Assembly: GCA_018266915.1 (NCBI GenBank)
Contig: JAFDZM010000071.1
Coordinates: 1 to 64,000 of the forward strand
Reading direction: 5' to 3'
DNA from: Bacteroidota bacterium
Lineage (GTDB): Bacteria > Bacteroidota > Bacteroidia > Sphingobacteriales > Sphingobacteriaceae
DNA length: 64,000 bases
Under the pieces are notes generated by a model, which made no database searches, was not told the origin of the DNA, and was given only the letters and a program-made list of their open reading frames with translations. Position 1 is the first letter of the stretch; each line of letters opens with the position of its first letter. Below are positions 36,509 through 44,454 of this stretch, piece by piece. Both the position numbers and the translations under genes were made by a program.

Positions 36509-38512
36509 ATGAATAGTTTTTTTGAGCGGCGCTACATAATTGCAGGTGTTTTTATTACGCTTATCCTTATTCTTCTTGCCCGGTTATTCTATATCCAGAT
36601 CATTGACGACCGATATTTGTTATACGCTCAAAGCAACGTGCTGCGTAAGGTTTATAAAAACCCCGCGCGCGGCCCTATCCTCGACCGAAACAAAAAAATA
36701 CTAGTACAAAACGAAGCCTTTTACGATATCATGGTAACGCCCAACCTGGTGAAGCCTTTTGATACCGCATCGTTTTGCAAATTATTAGGTATAGACACTG
36801 CCGAATTTCATAAACGGTTTGAAAAGGCTATAAAATACTCGCCGCGTTTGCAGTCTGTTTTTGAAAAGCAATTATCGGCGCAGGCATTTGCCGCTATACA
36901 GGAGCGTTTGTCCGAATTTCCTGGGTTTGATTCATCGCCACGTTACCTGCGTACTTATCCTGATTCTGTGGCAGCGCAGTTTTTAGGTTACATTAGTGAG
37001 GTAACCGATAAGGACATCAAGAAATCTGGCGGGTACTATCACCCCGGTGACTTTATTGGCGTAACCGGTGTTGAACGTTCATACGAAGACGTATTGCGTG
37101 GCCGTCGTGGGGTAGAAAACGACTTGGTCGATTCGCGCAGCAGGTTTAAAGGACATTATGCTAATGGTGCCTATGATACTGCACAGGTAGCGGGTCAGCG
37201 GTTGATCTCATCTCTTGATCTTCGAATACAAAAGCTTGGCGAACAGCTGATGATGAATAAAGTAGGCAGTATCGTCGCTATTGAACCTTCCACCGGCGAG
37301 ATACTTTGTTATGTAAGCAGCCCTACTTATAATCCAAATTTGTTGGTTGGACACGAAAGAGGTAACAATGCGGCAGAGCTTTACAAAGATCCCTATAAAC
37401 CACTTTTCGTTCGTCCAATACAAGCTACTTACCCGCCGGGATCGTCATTTAAGCCATTAAGTGCTTTAATTGCCATGCAGGAGGGTATTATTACGCCGCA
37501 AACAACTTATAACTGCCCCGGGTATTATTGGTCAGGCAATCACAGAGTGAATTGTTTCCATGGCGAAGTCCACGGTGTGGTGAACCTGGCAAGCGCGGTA
37601 GCTGAATCATGCAATGGTTATTTTTCGTGGGTGTTTGACAGATTAATGAATTACTATGGGGCCAAACAGACGGCATCGACCTTTACAAATTGGAGAGGTA
37701 ATGTAGCAAAGTTTGGGTTAGGCTCACGGTTAGGTTTGGACATGCCAAGCGAAGGAAAAGGTAACCTGCCTACTGCTGCTCATTATGATAAAATATATCA
37801 TACCGGAGGCTGGCGTTCAAGTACTGTAGTGTCTTTGGCGATAGGGCAGGGCGAGTTATTGGCAACACCGTTACAGTTGGCTAATATTGAGGCCACCATC
37901 GCCAATCATGGATTTTATTATAAACCGCACCTTATTAAAGGAATTGGCGATAAGGAAATCATCAAGCCAGAATACCGGGTTAAAAACTATGTAGGTATCG
38001 ATTCGCAATATTTTGAGCCGGTTATCAATGGTATGCAGGCGGTAGTTGATCGGGGTACAGCGGCCGGTTCAAGAATACCTGGTATCGTGATGTGCGGTAA
38101 AACAGGTACTGCACAAAATAATCACGGTGAAGACCATTCCGTATTTGTAGCCTATGCTCCAAGAGAAAATCCTAAAATCGCAATAGCTGTAATAGTAGAA
38201 AACTCGGGTCAAGGTGCAACATGGGCGGCACCAATTGCCAGTTTTATTGTCGAGAAGTATTTGAGGGACAGTATAACCTCTCGCCCTAACGGCATCACTC
38301 CGGACTACATCATGAAGGCCAACCGCTTACCTGCGCTCGAAAATTACTACCAGGGGCCAAAGTTGAAGCTACCGAGTAAAGACACAGCGAAACATAAGGC
38401 TGATAGCGCCGATAAGAAAGCTGCAACTGGAGCAGGCCGGAAAAAGAATAAGAACAAATATGCAACGGCAGCTTACCAGTTGGAAAGGAGGGATGATGAG
38501 GAGCAGAGGTAG
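36509..38512 (+). CDS. mrdA: Penicillin-binding protein 2 (elongasome transpeptidase)
   Basis: Class B PBP that crosslinks peptidoglycan during elongation with RodA. One N-terminal membrane helix (YIIAGVFITLILILLARLFYI) is followed by the pedestal domain (ARGPILDRN, ..RTYPDSVAAQFLGYISEV) and the transpeptidase domain with SxxK in PPGSSFKPL, SxN in AESCNGYFSW and KTGTAQN. The C-terminal tail of about 50 residues is Lys- and Ala-rich and low in complexity. ATG follows the mreD stop directly; its 3' end overlaps rodA. Confidence 0.95.
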   Translation: MNSFFERRYIIAGVFITLILILLARLFYIQIIDDRYLLYAQSNVLRKVYKNPARGPILDRNKKILVQNEAFYDIMVTPNLVKPFDTASFCKLLGIDTAEFHKRFEKAIKYSPRLQSVFEKQLSAQAFAAIQERLSEFPGFDSSPRYLRTYPDSVAAQFLGYISEVTDKDIKKSGGYYHPGDFIGVTGVERSYEDVLRGRRGVENDLVDSRSRFKGHYANGAYDTAQVAGQRLISSLDLRIQKLGEQLMMNKVGSIVAIEPSTGEILCYVSSPTYNPNLLVGHERGNNAAELYKDPYKPLFVRPIQATYPPGSSFKPLSALIAMQEGIITPQTTYNCPGYYWSGNHRVNCFHGEVHGVVNLASAVAESCNGYFSWVFDRLMNYYGAKQTASTFTNWRGNVAKFGLGSRLGLDMPSEGKGNLPTAAHYDKIYHTGGWRSSTVVSLAIGQGELLATPLQLANIEATIANHGFYYKPHLIKGIGDKEIIKPEYRVKNYVGIDSQYFEPVINGMQAVVDRGTAAGSRIPGIVMCGKTGTAQNNHGEDHSVFVAYAPRENPKIAIAVIVENSGQGATWAAPIASFIVEKYLRDSITSRPNGITPDYIMKANRLPALENYYQGPKLKLPSKDTAKHKADSADKKAATGAGRKKNKNKYATAAYQLERRDDEEQR

Positions 38513-39785
38513 CTATCAGCAACAGCAACAACGCGGATTCTTTTTTAACGTCGATTGGGCGATTGTATTCGTTTATCTGGCATTGTGTACTATCGGCTTG
38601 CTGAACATCCACTCAGCTATGTATGATGAAAAGCATCCATCGTTTTTCGATCTGAGTACCGACTACGGCAAGCAGTTTATTTATATTATAGTAGGCAGTG
38701 TGGTGGCAATATTTATTTTGCTGTTAGAGAGCCGGTTTTTTAGTGCGCTTGCCCCGGTATTTTATGGAATAACAGTCGTGCTGCTCATGCTGGTGCTTGT
38801 TGTAGGTCGAAATGTGGGTGGTAACCAGGCATGGATATCTCTTGGGGGCGGATTCAGGCTACAGCCATCCGAATTAGCTAAGCTGACGACATGTTTATTA
38901 TTAGCGAGGTATTTAAACGGAACTAATATCCGCATAACAGATCCTAAATCGTTCATGATCTCGCTGGCGATAATTGGGTTCCCCATGCTTTTGATCATGC
39001 TGCAACCGGATGCAGGATCAACCCTGGTGTTCAGCTCATTGATATTTGTATTGTACCGCGAAGGACTTTCACCTTATTTTCTAATATTGGAGGGATTGTT
39101 TATTACGCTATTTGTGCTCACTTTAAAGGTTAATAATATAGCCTATATCATTGGTGCGCTTTTGGCAATTGGGATAATCATTCTGCTTCTTTTCAGGCGA
39201 AACAGGAAATTAATGCCTATTATATTGGCCGGGCTTGGTATTTGTATCGCATTTGTACTCAGCGTCAACTTTATTTACAGCAAAGTTTTAAAGCCTCACC
39301 AAAAAGTACGCATTGATATTGTATTAGGCATCACTACCGATATAAAAGGCAAAGGCTACAATGTGAACCAGTCGAAAATTGCAATCGGATCGGGTAAGCT
39401 TTGGGGTCGGGGATATATGCAGGGTACACAAACCAAATACTCATTTGTACCTGAGCAGGGAACCGATTTTATCTTTTGTACCGTAGGCGAAGAATGGGGC
39501 TTTGCCGGTGCAACTGTTGTACTGGGTTTATACTTGTTTTTGTTATTGCGTATTATAAGGATTGCCGAGCGGCAGCGATCGACATTTACCCGTGTATATG
39601 CTTATGGGATAGCTTCGGTTATCTTCTTCCACGTCATCATCAATATCGGGATGACGATAGGCATCGTACCATCTATCGGCATCCCATTGCCGCTCATCAG
39701 CTATGGTGGCTCTTCATTGCTCAGCTTTACCATTATGCTGTTTATACTGGTAAAACTCGATTCAAATAGGATGGGGATTGTTTAG
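38493..39785 (+). CDS. rodA: Rod shape-determining glycosyltransferase RodA (SEDS family)
   Basis: Polymerises lipid II into glycan strands in the elongasome. About ten membrane helices, with SEDS motifs GGNQAWISLGGGFRLQPSELAK and GRGYMQGTQTKYSFVPEQGTDFIF, the latter including the conserved region near the catalytic Asp, and a C-terminal GIPLPLISYGGSSLL. The frame extends up to 38460, but ATG 38493 is preceded by AAGGAGGG, a good Shine-Dalgarno, and gives 430 residues. It overlaps the end of mrdA by 20 bases, so the two are translationally linked. Confidence 0.93.
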   Translation: MMRSRGSYQQQQQRGFFFNVDWAIVFVYLALCTIGLLNIHSAMYDEKHPSFFDLSTDYGKQFIYIIVGSVVAIFILLLESRFFSALAPVFYGITVVLLMLVLVVGRNVGGNQAWISLGGGFRLQPSELAKLTTCLLLARYLNGTNIRITDPKSFMISLAIIGFPMLLIMLQPDAGSTLVFSSLIFVLYREGLSPYFLILEGLFITLFVLTLKVNNIAYIIGALLAIGIIILLLFRRNRKLMPIILAGLGICIAFVLSVNFIYSKVLKPHQKVRIDIVLGITTDIKGKGYNVNQSKIAIGSGKLWGRGYMQGTQTKYSFVPEQGTDFIFCTVGEEWGFAGATVVLGLYLFLLLRIIRIAERQRSTFTRVYAYGIASVIFFHVIINIGMTIGIVPSIGIPLPLISYGGSSLLSFTIMLFILVKLDSNRMGIV

Positions 39786-39806
39786 AAGAAGTAGCAGTTC
39801 TACTCG

Positions 39807-39937
39807 CGTCATTGCGAACGAAGCAATCTCCAAACTATGCAAATCAAGAAAACGAGAATTTCTTAGTGGACGTTCACCAAAATATTCTTGGGCATTGAAT
39901 GTCCTATGTAGAGATTGCTTCGTTCCTCGCAATGACG
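39807..39937. repeat. Dispersed inverted repeat, GAGGAACGAAGCAATC family, copy 2
   Basis: Left arm CGTCATTGCGAACGAAGCAA at 39807 and right arm GATTGCTTCGTTCCTCGCAA with ATGACG at 39913-39937. It lies between convergent genes and matches the copy at 4617-4752. Confidence 0.8.
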
Positions 39938-39953
39938 GTTTGGAACTATCTGC

Positions 39954-40874
39954 TCAAGAATACCTTCTCCTCAGCAAAGCATAAAACTTTTCTGTAGTAG
40001 CCGGCTTGGCATCCCAATTATTCTTAGCTGCATAGCTTGTTTTTAGGAAATTTTCCGCCTCATCAAACGAGGTAAAGCGGTTTAGAATATCCAATGCTTC
40101 GCTGTATGCCAGGTTATAACCATTAAACAAATCTTTTATATAAAGCAGTTTATCATTCAATGTAATGGCCTGTTTTAAGTCGCTGATAGGTTGTGCAGTG
40201 GTATGTCCTGTATTCCTGGAAGCATTGGCATTAATTTGTGCTGATATGCGCTGATTGATCGTCAGCATTCCCTCTTTCTCATCTACATCTACCTGTGGAT
40301 TTAGTGGCTCTTTAATCACCGGCGCAGGGTTTGCTTCAACTTTTGGCGATTCCGCTTTCGGTATTGCAGGTATGTGGTGGATTGGATGACTCATTTTATC
40401 CGGTTCTGGTTCCTCATCATTCTCTTCAATGTGTGGTATATCTTCCAGCTTAAGCTCATGCTTTATCATCGGCGGCTCGTCCTGCCTTACATAAGAATAA
40501 TCAGTGCCTGTATCATCACCCCTCAGATCGATATGCGGAACCGGGACGTCAATTTTGGGCTTTTCAGCAATCGCAGGAACTTCCTTTTTTTCTTCTTTTA
40601 CCGGTTCTATCTCAACAAGGGGGGGCGGGGCCTGTTGCACTACCGGTTCAAAAAAGCGGGGTTCCGGAGCCGGTAATTGTTTTGGAGGCTCAGGTTTGTT
40701 TAAATTAAGCTTACGTAAAACTTCGGAGTGATCGGCCAAAAAATGAGCGTTGGCTACAAACAATTCAAGCTCAAGATCATTCAGTTCACTTTCGTTTTCG
40801 GTCAGGTAATGGTATTGGTCGTTCAGCTCCTTCAGAATAGTGCCTATCTTTTTAAAAACTTCCTGTTGCTTCAT
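39954..40874 (-). CDS. Hypothetical protein with a proline-rich centre
   Basis: A 306-residue soluble protein. The N-terminal 60 residues look helical (EVFKKIGTILKELNDQYHYL), the middle (about 65-195) is a disordered stretch rich in Pro, Glu and Lys, and the C-terminal 100 residues form a helical domain (ITINQRISAQINANA-like, LNDKLLYIKDLFNGYNLAYSEALDILNRF). The last segment is widely conserved in Bacteroidota, to my knowledge, but without a known function. It ends in the RRRYS tail. A TATTTTTG -7 box (complement of 40897-40904) lies upstream. Confidence 0.7.
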   Translation of the reverse strand: MKQQEVFKKIGTILKELNDQYHYLTENESELNDLELELFVANAHFLADHSEVLRKLNLNKPEPPKQLPAPEPRFFEPVVQQAPPPLVEIEPVKEEKKEVPAIAEKPKIDVPVPHIDLRGDDTGTDYSYVRQDEPPMIKHELKLEDIPHIEENDEEPEPDKMSHPIHHIPAIPKAESPKVEANPAPVIKEPLNPQVDVDEKEGMLTINQRISAQINANASRNTGHTTAQPISDLKQAITLNDKLLYIKDLFNGYNLAYSEALDILNRFTSFDEAENFLKTSYAAKNNWDAKPATTEKFYALLRRRYS

Positions 40875-40944
40875 GGCGATATATGCAAATGCTTCTCAAA
40901 AATAACATTTAATTATGATATTTGCCCGCTATAAGGAGTTTGTA

Positions 40945-41523
40945 ATGCTGTATAGCGAAGAAGTTTTTAAGCGCAAAAGTGAATTAGGCGGCAGTATCGA
41001 AGTAATTTGCGGATCGATGTTTTCGGGTAAAACCGAGGAACTGATACGCAGGTTGCGCCGCGCACAAATAGCCCGGTTGAAAGTGGAAATATTTAAACCC
41101 CGCACCGATAACCGCTTTCATGAATCCGACGTTGTATCGCATGACGCTAATTCCATTCCCTCAACACCCGTTGACACCTCATCAGCCATATTGCTATTAG
41201 GCAGCGATATACAAGTAGTAGGCATCGACGAGGCCCAGTTTTTTGATGAAGAACTACCCAACGTCTGCAACATCCTCGCCAATCGAGGCGTTCGCGTGAT
41301 TGTCGCCGGGCTGGATATGAATTTCAAAGGCAAGCCCTTCGGGCCCATGCCCGCCCTCATGGCCATAGCCGAGTCAGTTACCAAAGTGCACGCCGTATGC
41401 GTTAAATGCGGCAACCCGGCAGTGTATTCTTACCGCTTAGTGTCTAACTCCGACACAGTTCTTTTGGGCGAAAAAGAAAGTTATGAGCCGAGATGCAGGG
41501 TGTGCTATAATTTAGTTGACTGA
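40945..41523 (+). CDS. tdk: Thymidine kinase (type II)
   Basis: Phosphorylates thymidine in the salvage pathway. P-loop [18 protein letters not shown], Walker B-like [10 protein letters not shown], the lasso region [15 protein letters not shown], and a structural zinc site made by CVKCGNPA and CRVCY. The frame opens at 40915, but residues 1-10 lie over an upstream AT-rich promoter-like stretch, and [21 protein letters not shown] from 40945 is the usual N-terminus, giving 192 residues. It is divergent from the proline-rich gene. Confidence 0.93.
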   Translation: MLYSEEVFKRKSELGGSIEVICGSMFSGKTEELIRRLRRAQIARLKVEIFKPRTDNRFHESDVVSHDANSIPSTPVDTSSAILLLGSDIQVVGIDEAQFFDEELPNVCNILANRGVRVIVAGLDMNFKGKPFGPMPALMAIAESVTKVHAVCVKCGNPAVYSYRLVSNSDTVLLGEKESYEPRCRVCYNLVD

Positions 41524-41605
41524 GTTGGATTAAGTTGATTGGGTATGTTGGGTCTCGTTTAAAAACTAATACCAATTAATTTTTTTTAAAATTATGACGT
41601 AAAAA

Positions 41606-41619
41606 ATACCAATCGGTAT
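41606..41619. promoter_or_regulatory. Probable repressor operator 1 upstream of the MFS gene
   Basis: ATACCAATCGGTAT, with ATACC and GGTAT arms inverted. Same core as the site at 41703. Confidence 0.6.
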
Positions 41620-41702
41620 AATATTATATCTAATATTGCATTGCATTTCAGGATAAATATTTAGTCTTCCGATGCAATTAAAAGAATTGCCATGCCTTAA
41701 AA

Positions 41703-41718
41703 TATACCAATTGGTATA
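41703..41718. promoter_or_regulatory. Probable repressor operator 2 upstream of the MFS gene
   Basis: TATACCAATTGGTATA is a perfect 16-base palindrome that ends four bases before the ATG at 41723. With site 1 it resembles a TetR- or MarR-type operator pair; no regulator gene is adjacent. Confidence 0.65.
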
Positions 41719-41722
41719 AAAT

Positions 41723-43291
41723 ATGAATGAGTTTAAAAAGAAATTGCTGATAGTTACTGTAATCGCCGCTGCGATTATGGAACTGATTGATACCTCGATA
41801 GTGAATGTTGCCCTTAATTATATGAGCGGCAACCTGGGGTCAACACTCGAAGACACAGCCTGGGTAATTACTTCCTATGCCATAGCCAACGTAATCATTA
41901 TCCCCATGACCAGCTTTCTGACCAATGTTTTGGGTCGCTGTGTCTACTATATTGGATCCATTATCCTGTTTGTATTCTGTTCCTTTATGTGCGGACAGGC
42001 AGGCAATATCTGGGTGCTGGTATTCTTCCGCTTTTTACAGGGGCTTGGCGGCGGTGCTTTGTTATCGGTATCAGCAGCTGTGGTTTATGAAATGTTTCCT
42101 AAGGAAAAAATTGCTACTGCCAGCGCATTATTCGGTATTGGCGTGTTCATTGGTCCAACCATTGGCCCTACGCTGGGCGGTTTTATTACCGAAAACTACT
42201 CATGGCCCTGGATATTTTACATTAATGTGCCAATAGGTATTGCAGCTATCATATCTTGTTATTTTTTATTGCCCGAAGCACCTACCCAAAGCCACAGCAG
42301 CAATGGTAACCATAAACCCAAGATTGACTGGCCTGGCATTTTCCTTTTAACCATTGGTATAGGAAGTTTGCAAACCGTATTGGAACGCGGCCAAACTGAT
42401 GACTGGTTCTCTGCCGGTTATATTCTCGTATTATCTATCACAGCCGCTATTGCCCTTACAGCTTTTGTACTGTGGGAACTTCGTGTATCTAATCCGGTAG
42501 TCAATCTGCGGGTATTAAAAAGTAAGCAGCTTTTTATTGCCGCCATACTTACGTTTGTTAGCGGCCTCGGCTTATTTACCACTATCTACCTTACACCGGT
42601 GTTTGCCCAGCGTTTGTTGGGATTTACTCCCACACAAACCGGTTTATTATTATTGCCCGGCTCCATCGCAGCCCTGGTAGCGCTGGTCCTGACAGGTAGG
42701 TTATTGCAAAAAGGGGTATCTCCGGCAATAATAGTAGCCGTTGGATACCTGCTGTTTATCTACTTTAACTGGGCAATGGGGCATATGAGCCTGGATACCT
42801 CTGCAAAAGGTATCAGTTTGATACTGATTACCCGTGCATTGGGAATAGCTCTGCTGACTGTGCCTTTAAGCTCTTTGGCTGTATCATCTTTGAAAGCAGC
42901 TGATATCCCGCAGGGAACAGCTCTAAATAATATGATGCGCCAGTTAGGAGGATCGTTTGGTATCAGTATCGTCAACACCTATTCAGCACGGCGTACGGAA
43001 CTCCACCGAACCGATTTGCTGGCAAATATTACCGACATCAACCCACAGGTACATGACAGAGTAATGCGCTTTACCAGTTATTTTCTCGATAAGGGCAAAA
43101 CCCTGCTGGATGCCAAACAAATGGCCATAAAAGCGATAGATGTTGCCGTAGTAAAGCAATCTACTTTACTCAGTTACCTCGATTCTTACTTACTGATAGG
43201 ATTACTGTTCGCCGTTACATTACCTCTACTGTTATTCGTTATCGGCCGCAAAAAAGGTAAAACAGCTAATGTGATCGTGTCGGATCATTGA
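41723..43291 (+). CDS. DHA2-family MFS drug exporter (EmrB/QacA type)
   Basis: A 522-residue inner-membrane exporter with 14 predicted helices. It has the DHA2 signatures: motif D1 LIDTSIVNVALNYMSGNLG in helix 1, WVITSYAIANVIIIPMT, motif C GIGVFIGPTIGPTLGGFI in helix 5, and WPWIFYINVPIGI. Proton-driven export of drugs or other toxic compounds is expected. An EmrA-like adaptor gene is not next to it. Two palindromes immediately upstream suggest induction by a repressor encoded elsewhere. An SDR gene follows after a repeat. Confidence 0.92.
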   Translation: MNEFKKKLLIVTVIAAAIMELIDTSIVNVALNYMSGNLGSTLEDTAWVITSYAIANVIIIPMTSFLTNVLGRCVYYIGSIILFVFCSFMCGQAGNIWVLVFFRFLQGLGGGALLSVSAAVVYEMFPKEKIATASALFGIGVFIGPTIGPTLGGFITENYSWPWIFYINVPIGIAAIISCYFLLPEAPTQSHSSNGNHKPKIDWPGIFLLTIGIGSLQTVLERGQTDDWFSAGYILVLSITAAIALTAFVLWELRVSNPVVNLRVLKSKQLFIAAILTFVSGLGLFTTIYLTPVFAQRLLGFTPTQTGLLLLPGSIAALVALVLTGRLLQKGVSPAIIVAVGYLLFIYFNWAMGHMSLDTSAKGISLILITRALGIALLTVPLSSLAVSSLKAADIPQGTALNNMMRQLGGSFGISIVNTYSARRTELHRTDLLANITDINPQVHDRVMRFTSYFLDKGKTLLDAKQMAIKAIDVAVVKQSTLLSYLDSYLLIGLLFAVTLPLLLFVIGRKKGKTANVIVSDH

Positions 43292-43388
43292 TGGGTTGGT
43301 TAAGTAGTTGATTATGTTGATTGGTTGATTAAATTATTCCAATCAGAAATTTAACCACTTAACACAATCAACTACTTAACTATTTAAC
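43292..43388. repeat. Low-complexity inverted repeat
   Basis: GGTTAAGTAGTTGATTATGTTGATTG units on the left, written in pieces, pair with AATCAACTACTTAAC on the right. It lies between the MFS and SDR genes and may end the MFS transcript. Confidence 0.6.
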
Positions 43389-43418
43389 AAAAGACTTAAT
43401 TCTAAATATAAAAACAAA

Positions 43419-44165
43419 ATGAAAACAACAAACAACACTATACTGATAACCGGAGGAAGCGCTGGCATCGGGTTCGAGATGGCTAAATTATTCTCTGAAG
43501 CAGGTAACCAGGTAATTATTACCGGGCGTAACAAAGAACGTATGGACAAAGCCATCGCCAAACTAAAAAACACAACTGATATTGTAAGCGATGTAACCAA
43601 CGCCGAGGATGTAGACAAACTGGTAGCTCAGTTGCAAAAGGATTATCCTAATTTGAATGTGGTGATCAATAATGCAGGCAGCGCCCAAGTATACAATATG
43701 ATTGAGCCATGCATAAATGCATTTGAAAAAGCAAGTGAAGAAATGCTGACTAACTATCTGTCTATCATTCGCCTGAATGAAAAATTGCTTCCATTGCTTA
43801 AGCAACAGTCAGAGGCTGCAATTGTGAATGTGTCTTCGATAGTAGCCTTTGCCGGCAGGGCCAGTACATTGCCAACTTACGCTGCAAGTAAAGCTGCTTT
43901 ACACTCTTACACCAACAGCCTGCGCATTATGCTGGAAAATGGTCCGATAAAAGTATTTGAATTAATGCCTCCACTTGTTGATACCGAATTTTCTGCCATT
44001 ATTGGCGGTGCAAATGGTATCCCACCAAAACAAGTTGCTGATGATCTGATTACAGCTATGCAAAAAGATGAATACGAAATACACGTAGGCCAAACTGCCG
44101 ACATATTTAATAACTTCTTCCCTTTATCGCAAAAAGCAGTACTGGCATTTAATGGCAAATTATAA
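43419..44165 (+). CDS. Short-chain dehydrogenase (DltE-like SDR)
   Basis: A 248-residue oxidoreductase. The cofactor motif is TGGSAGIGFEMAKLF (residues 10-24), NNAG is at about 85-88, and the catalytic set is Ser in VNVSSIVAFAGR with YAASKAALHSYT. The C-terminal part (KVFELMPPLVDTEFS) matches the DltE/YciK-like subgroup. The substrate is unknown. A terminator follows. Confidence 0.88.
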   Translation: MKTTNNTILITGGSAGIGFEMAKLFSEAGNQVIITGRNKERMDKAIAKLKNTTDIVSDVTNAEDVDKLVAQLQKDYPNLNVVINNAGSAQVYNMIEPCINAFEKASEEMLTNYLSIIRLNEKLLPLLKQQSEAAIVNVSSIVAFAGRASTLPTYAASKAALHSYTNSLRIMLENGPIKVFELMPPLVDTEFSAIIGGANGIPPKQVADDLITAMQKDEYEIHVGQTADIFNNFFPLSQKAVLAFNGKL

Positions 44166-44188
44166 TTGAGTGATTGATAATTTCCTTT

Positions 44189-44223
44189 GGGCTTGTTTCA
44201 GTAATGGAGCAGGCTTTTTTTGT
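44189..44223 (+). terminator. Intrinsic terminator of the SDR gene
   Basis: GCTTGTTTC and GGAGCAGGC pair with wobble around AGTAAT, then a run of seven T. Confidence 0.65.
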
Positions 44224-44224
44224 T

Positions 44225-44301
44225 GTCTGAACCTGAATTTCTCGAATTATAGAGTTGCCTGAATTCTATTAATTTTTTAATTCTGAAAATTCTGGTTCAG
44301 A
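44225..44301. repeat. Low-complexity inverted repeat
   Basis: TCTGAACCTGAATTTC at the left and GAAAATTCTGGTTCAGA at the right are inverted around AATT-rich sequence. Confidence 0.6.
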
Positions 44302-44454
44302 CACTCCCCTGTTCAAAAATGAACGCCCCGCTGTATCGTAACCGAACAGGTTAATAGTGGTTTAACTGAAAAGTATATTGATAATCAATTGAATGCAATA
44401 TGGCATCCACTTTGGTAAGCTTTTGAACAGTTTCATCATCATAAGTAGCCTGTC

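Noticed and set aside
41703..41718. The palindrome before the MFS gene as a terminator
   Set aside because: It is AT-rich, has no loop or T run, and ends four bases before the start codon; an operator fits better.
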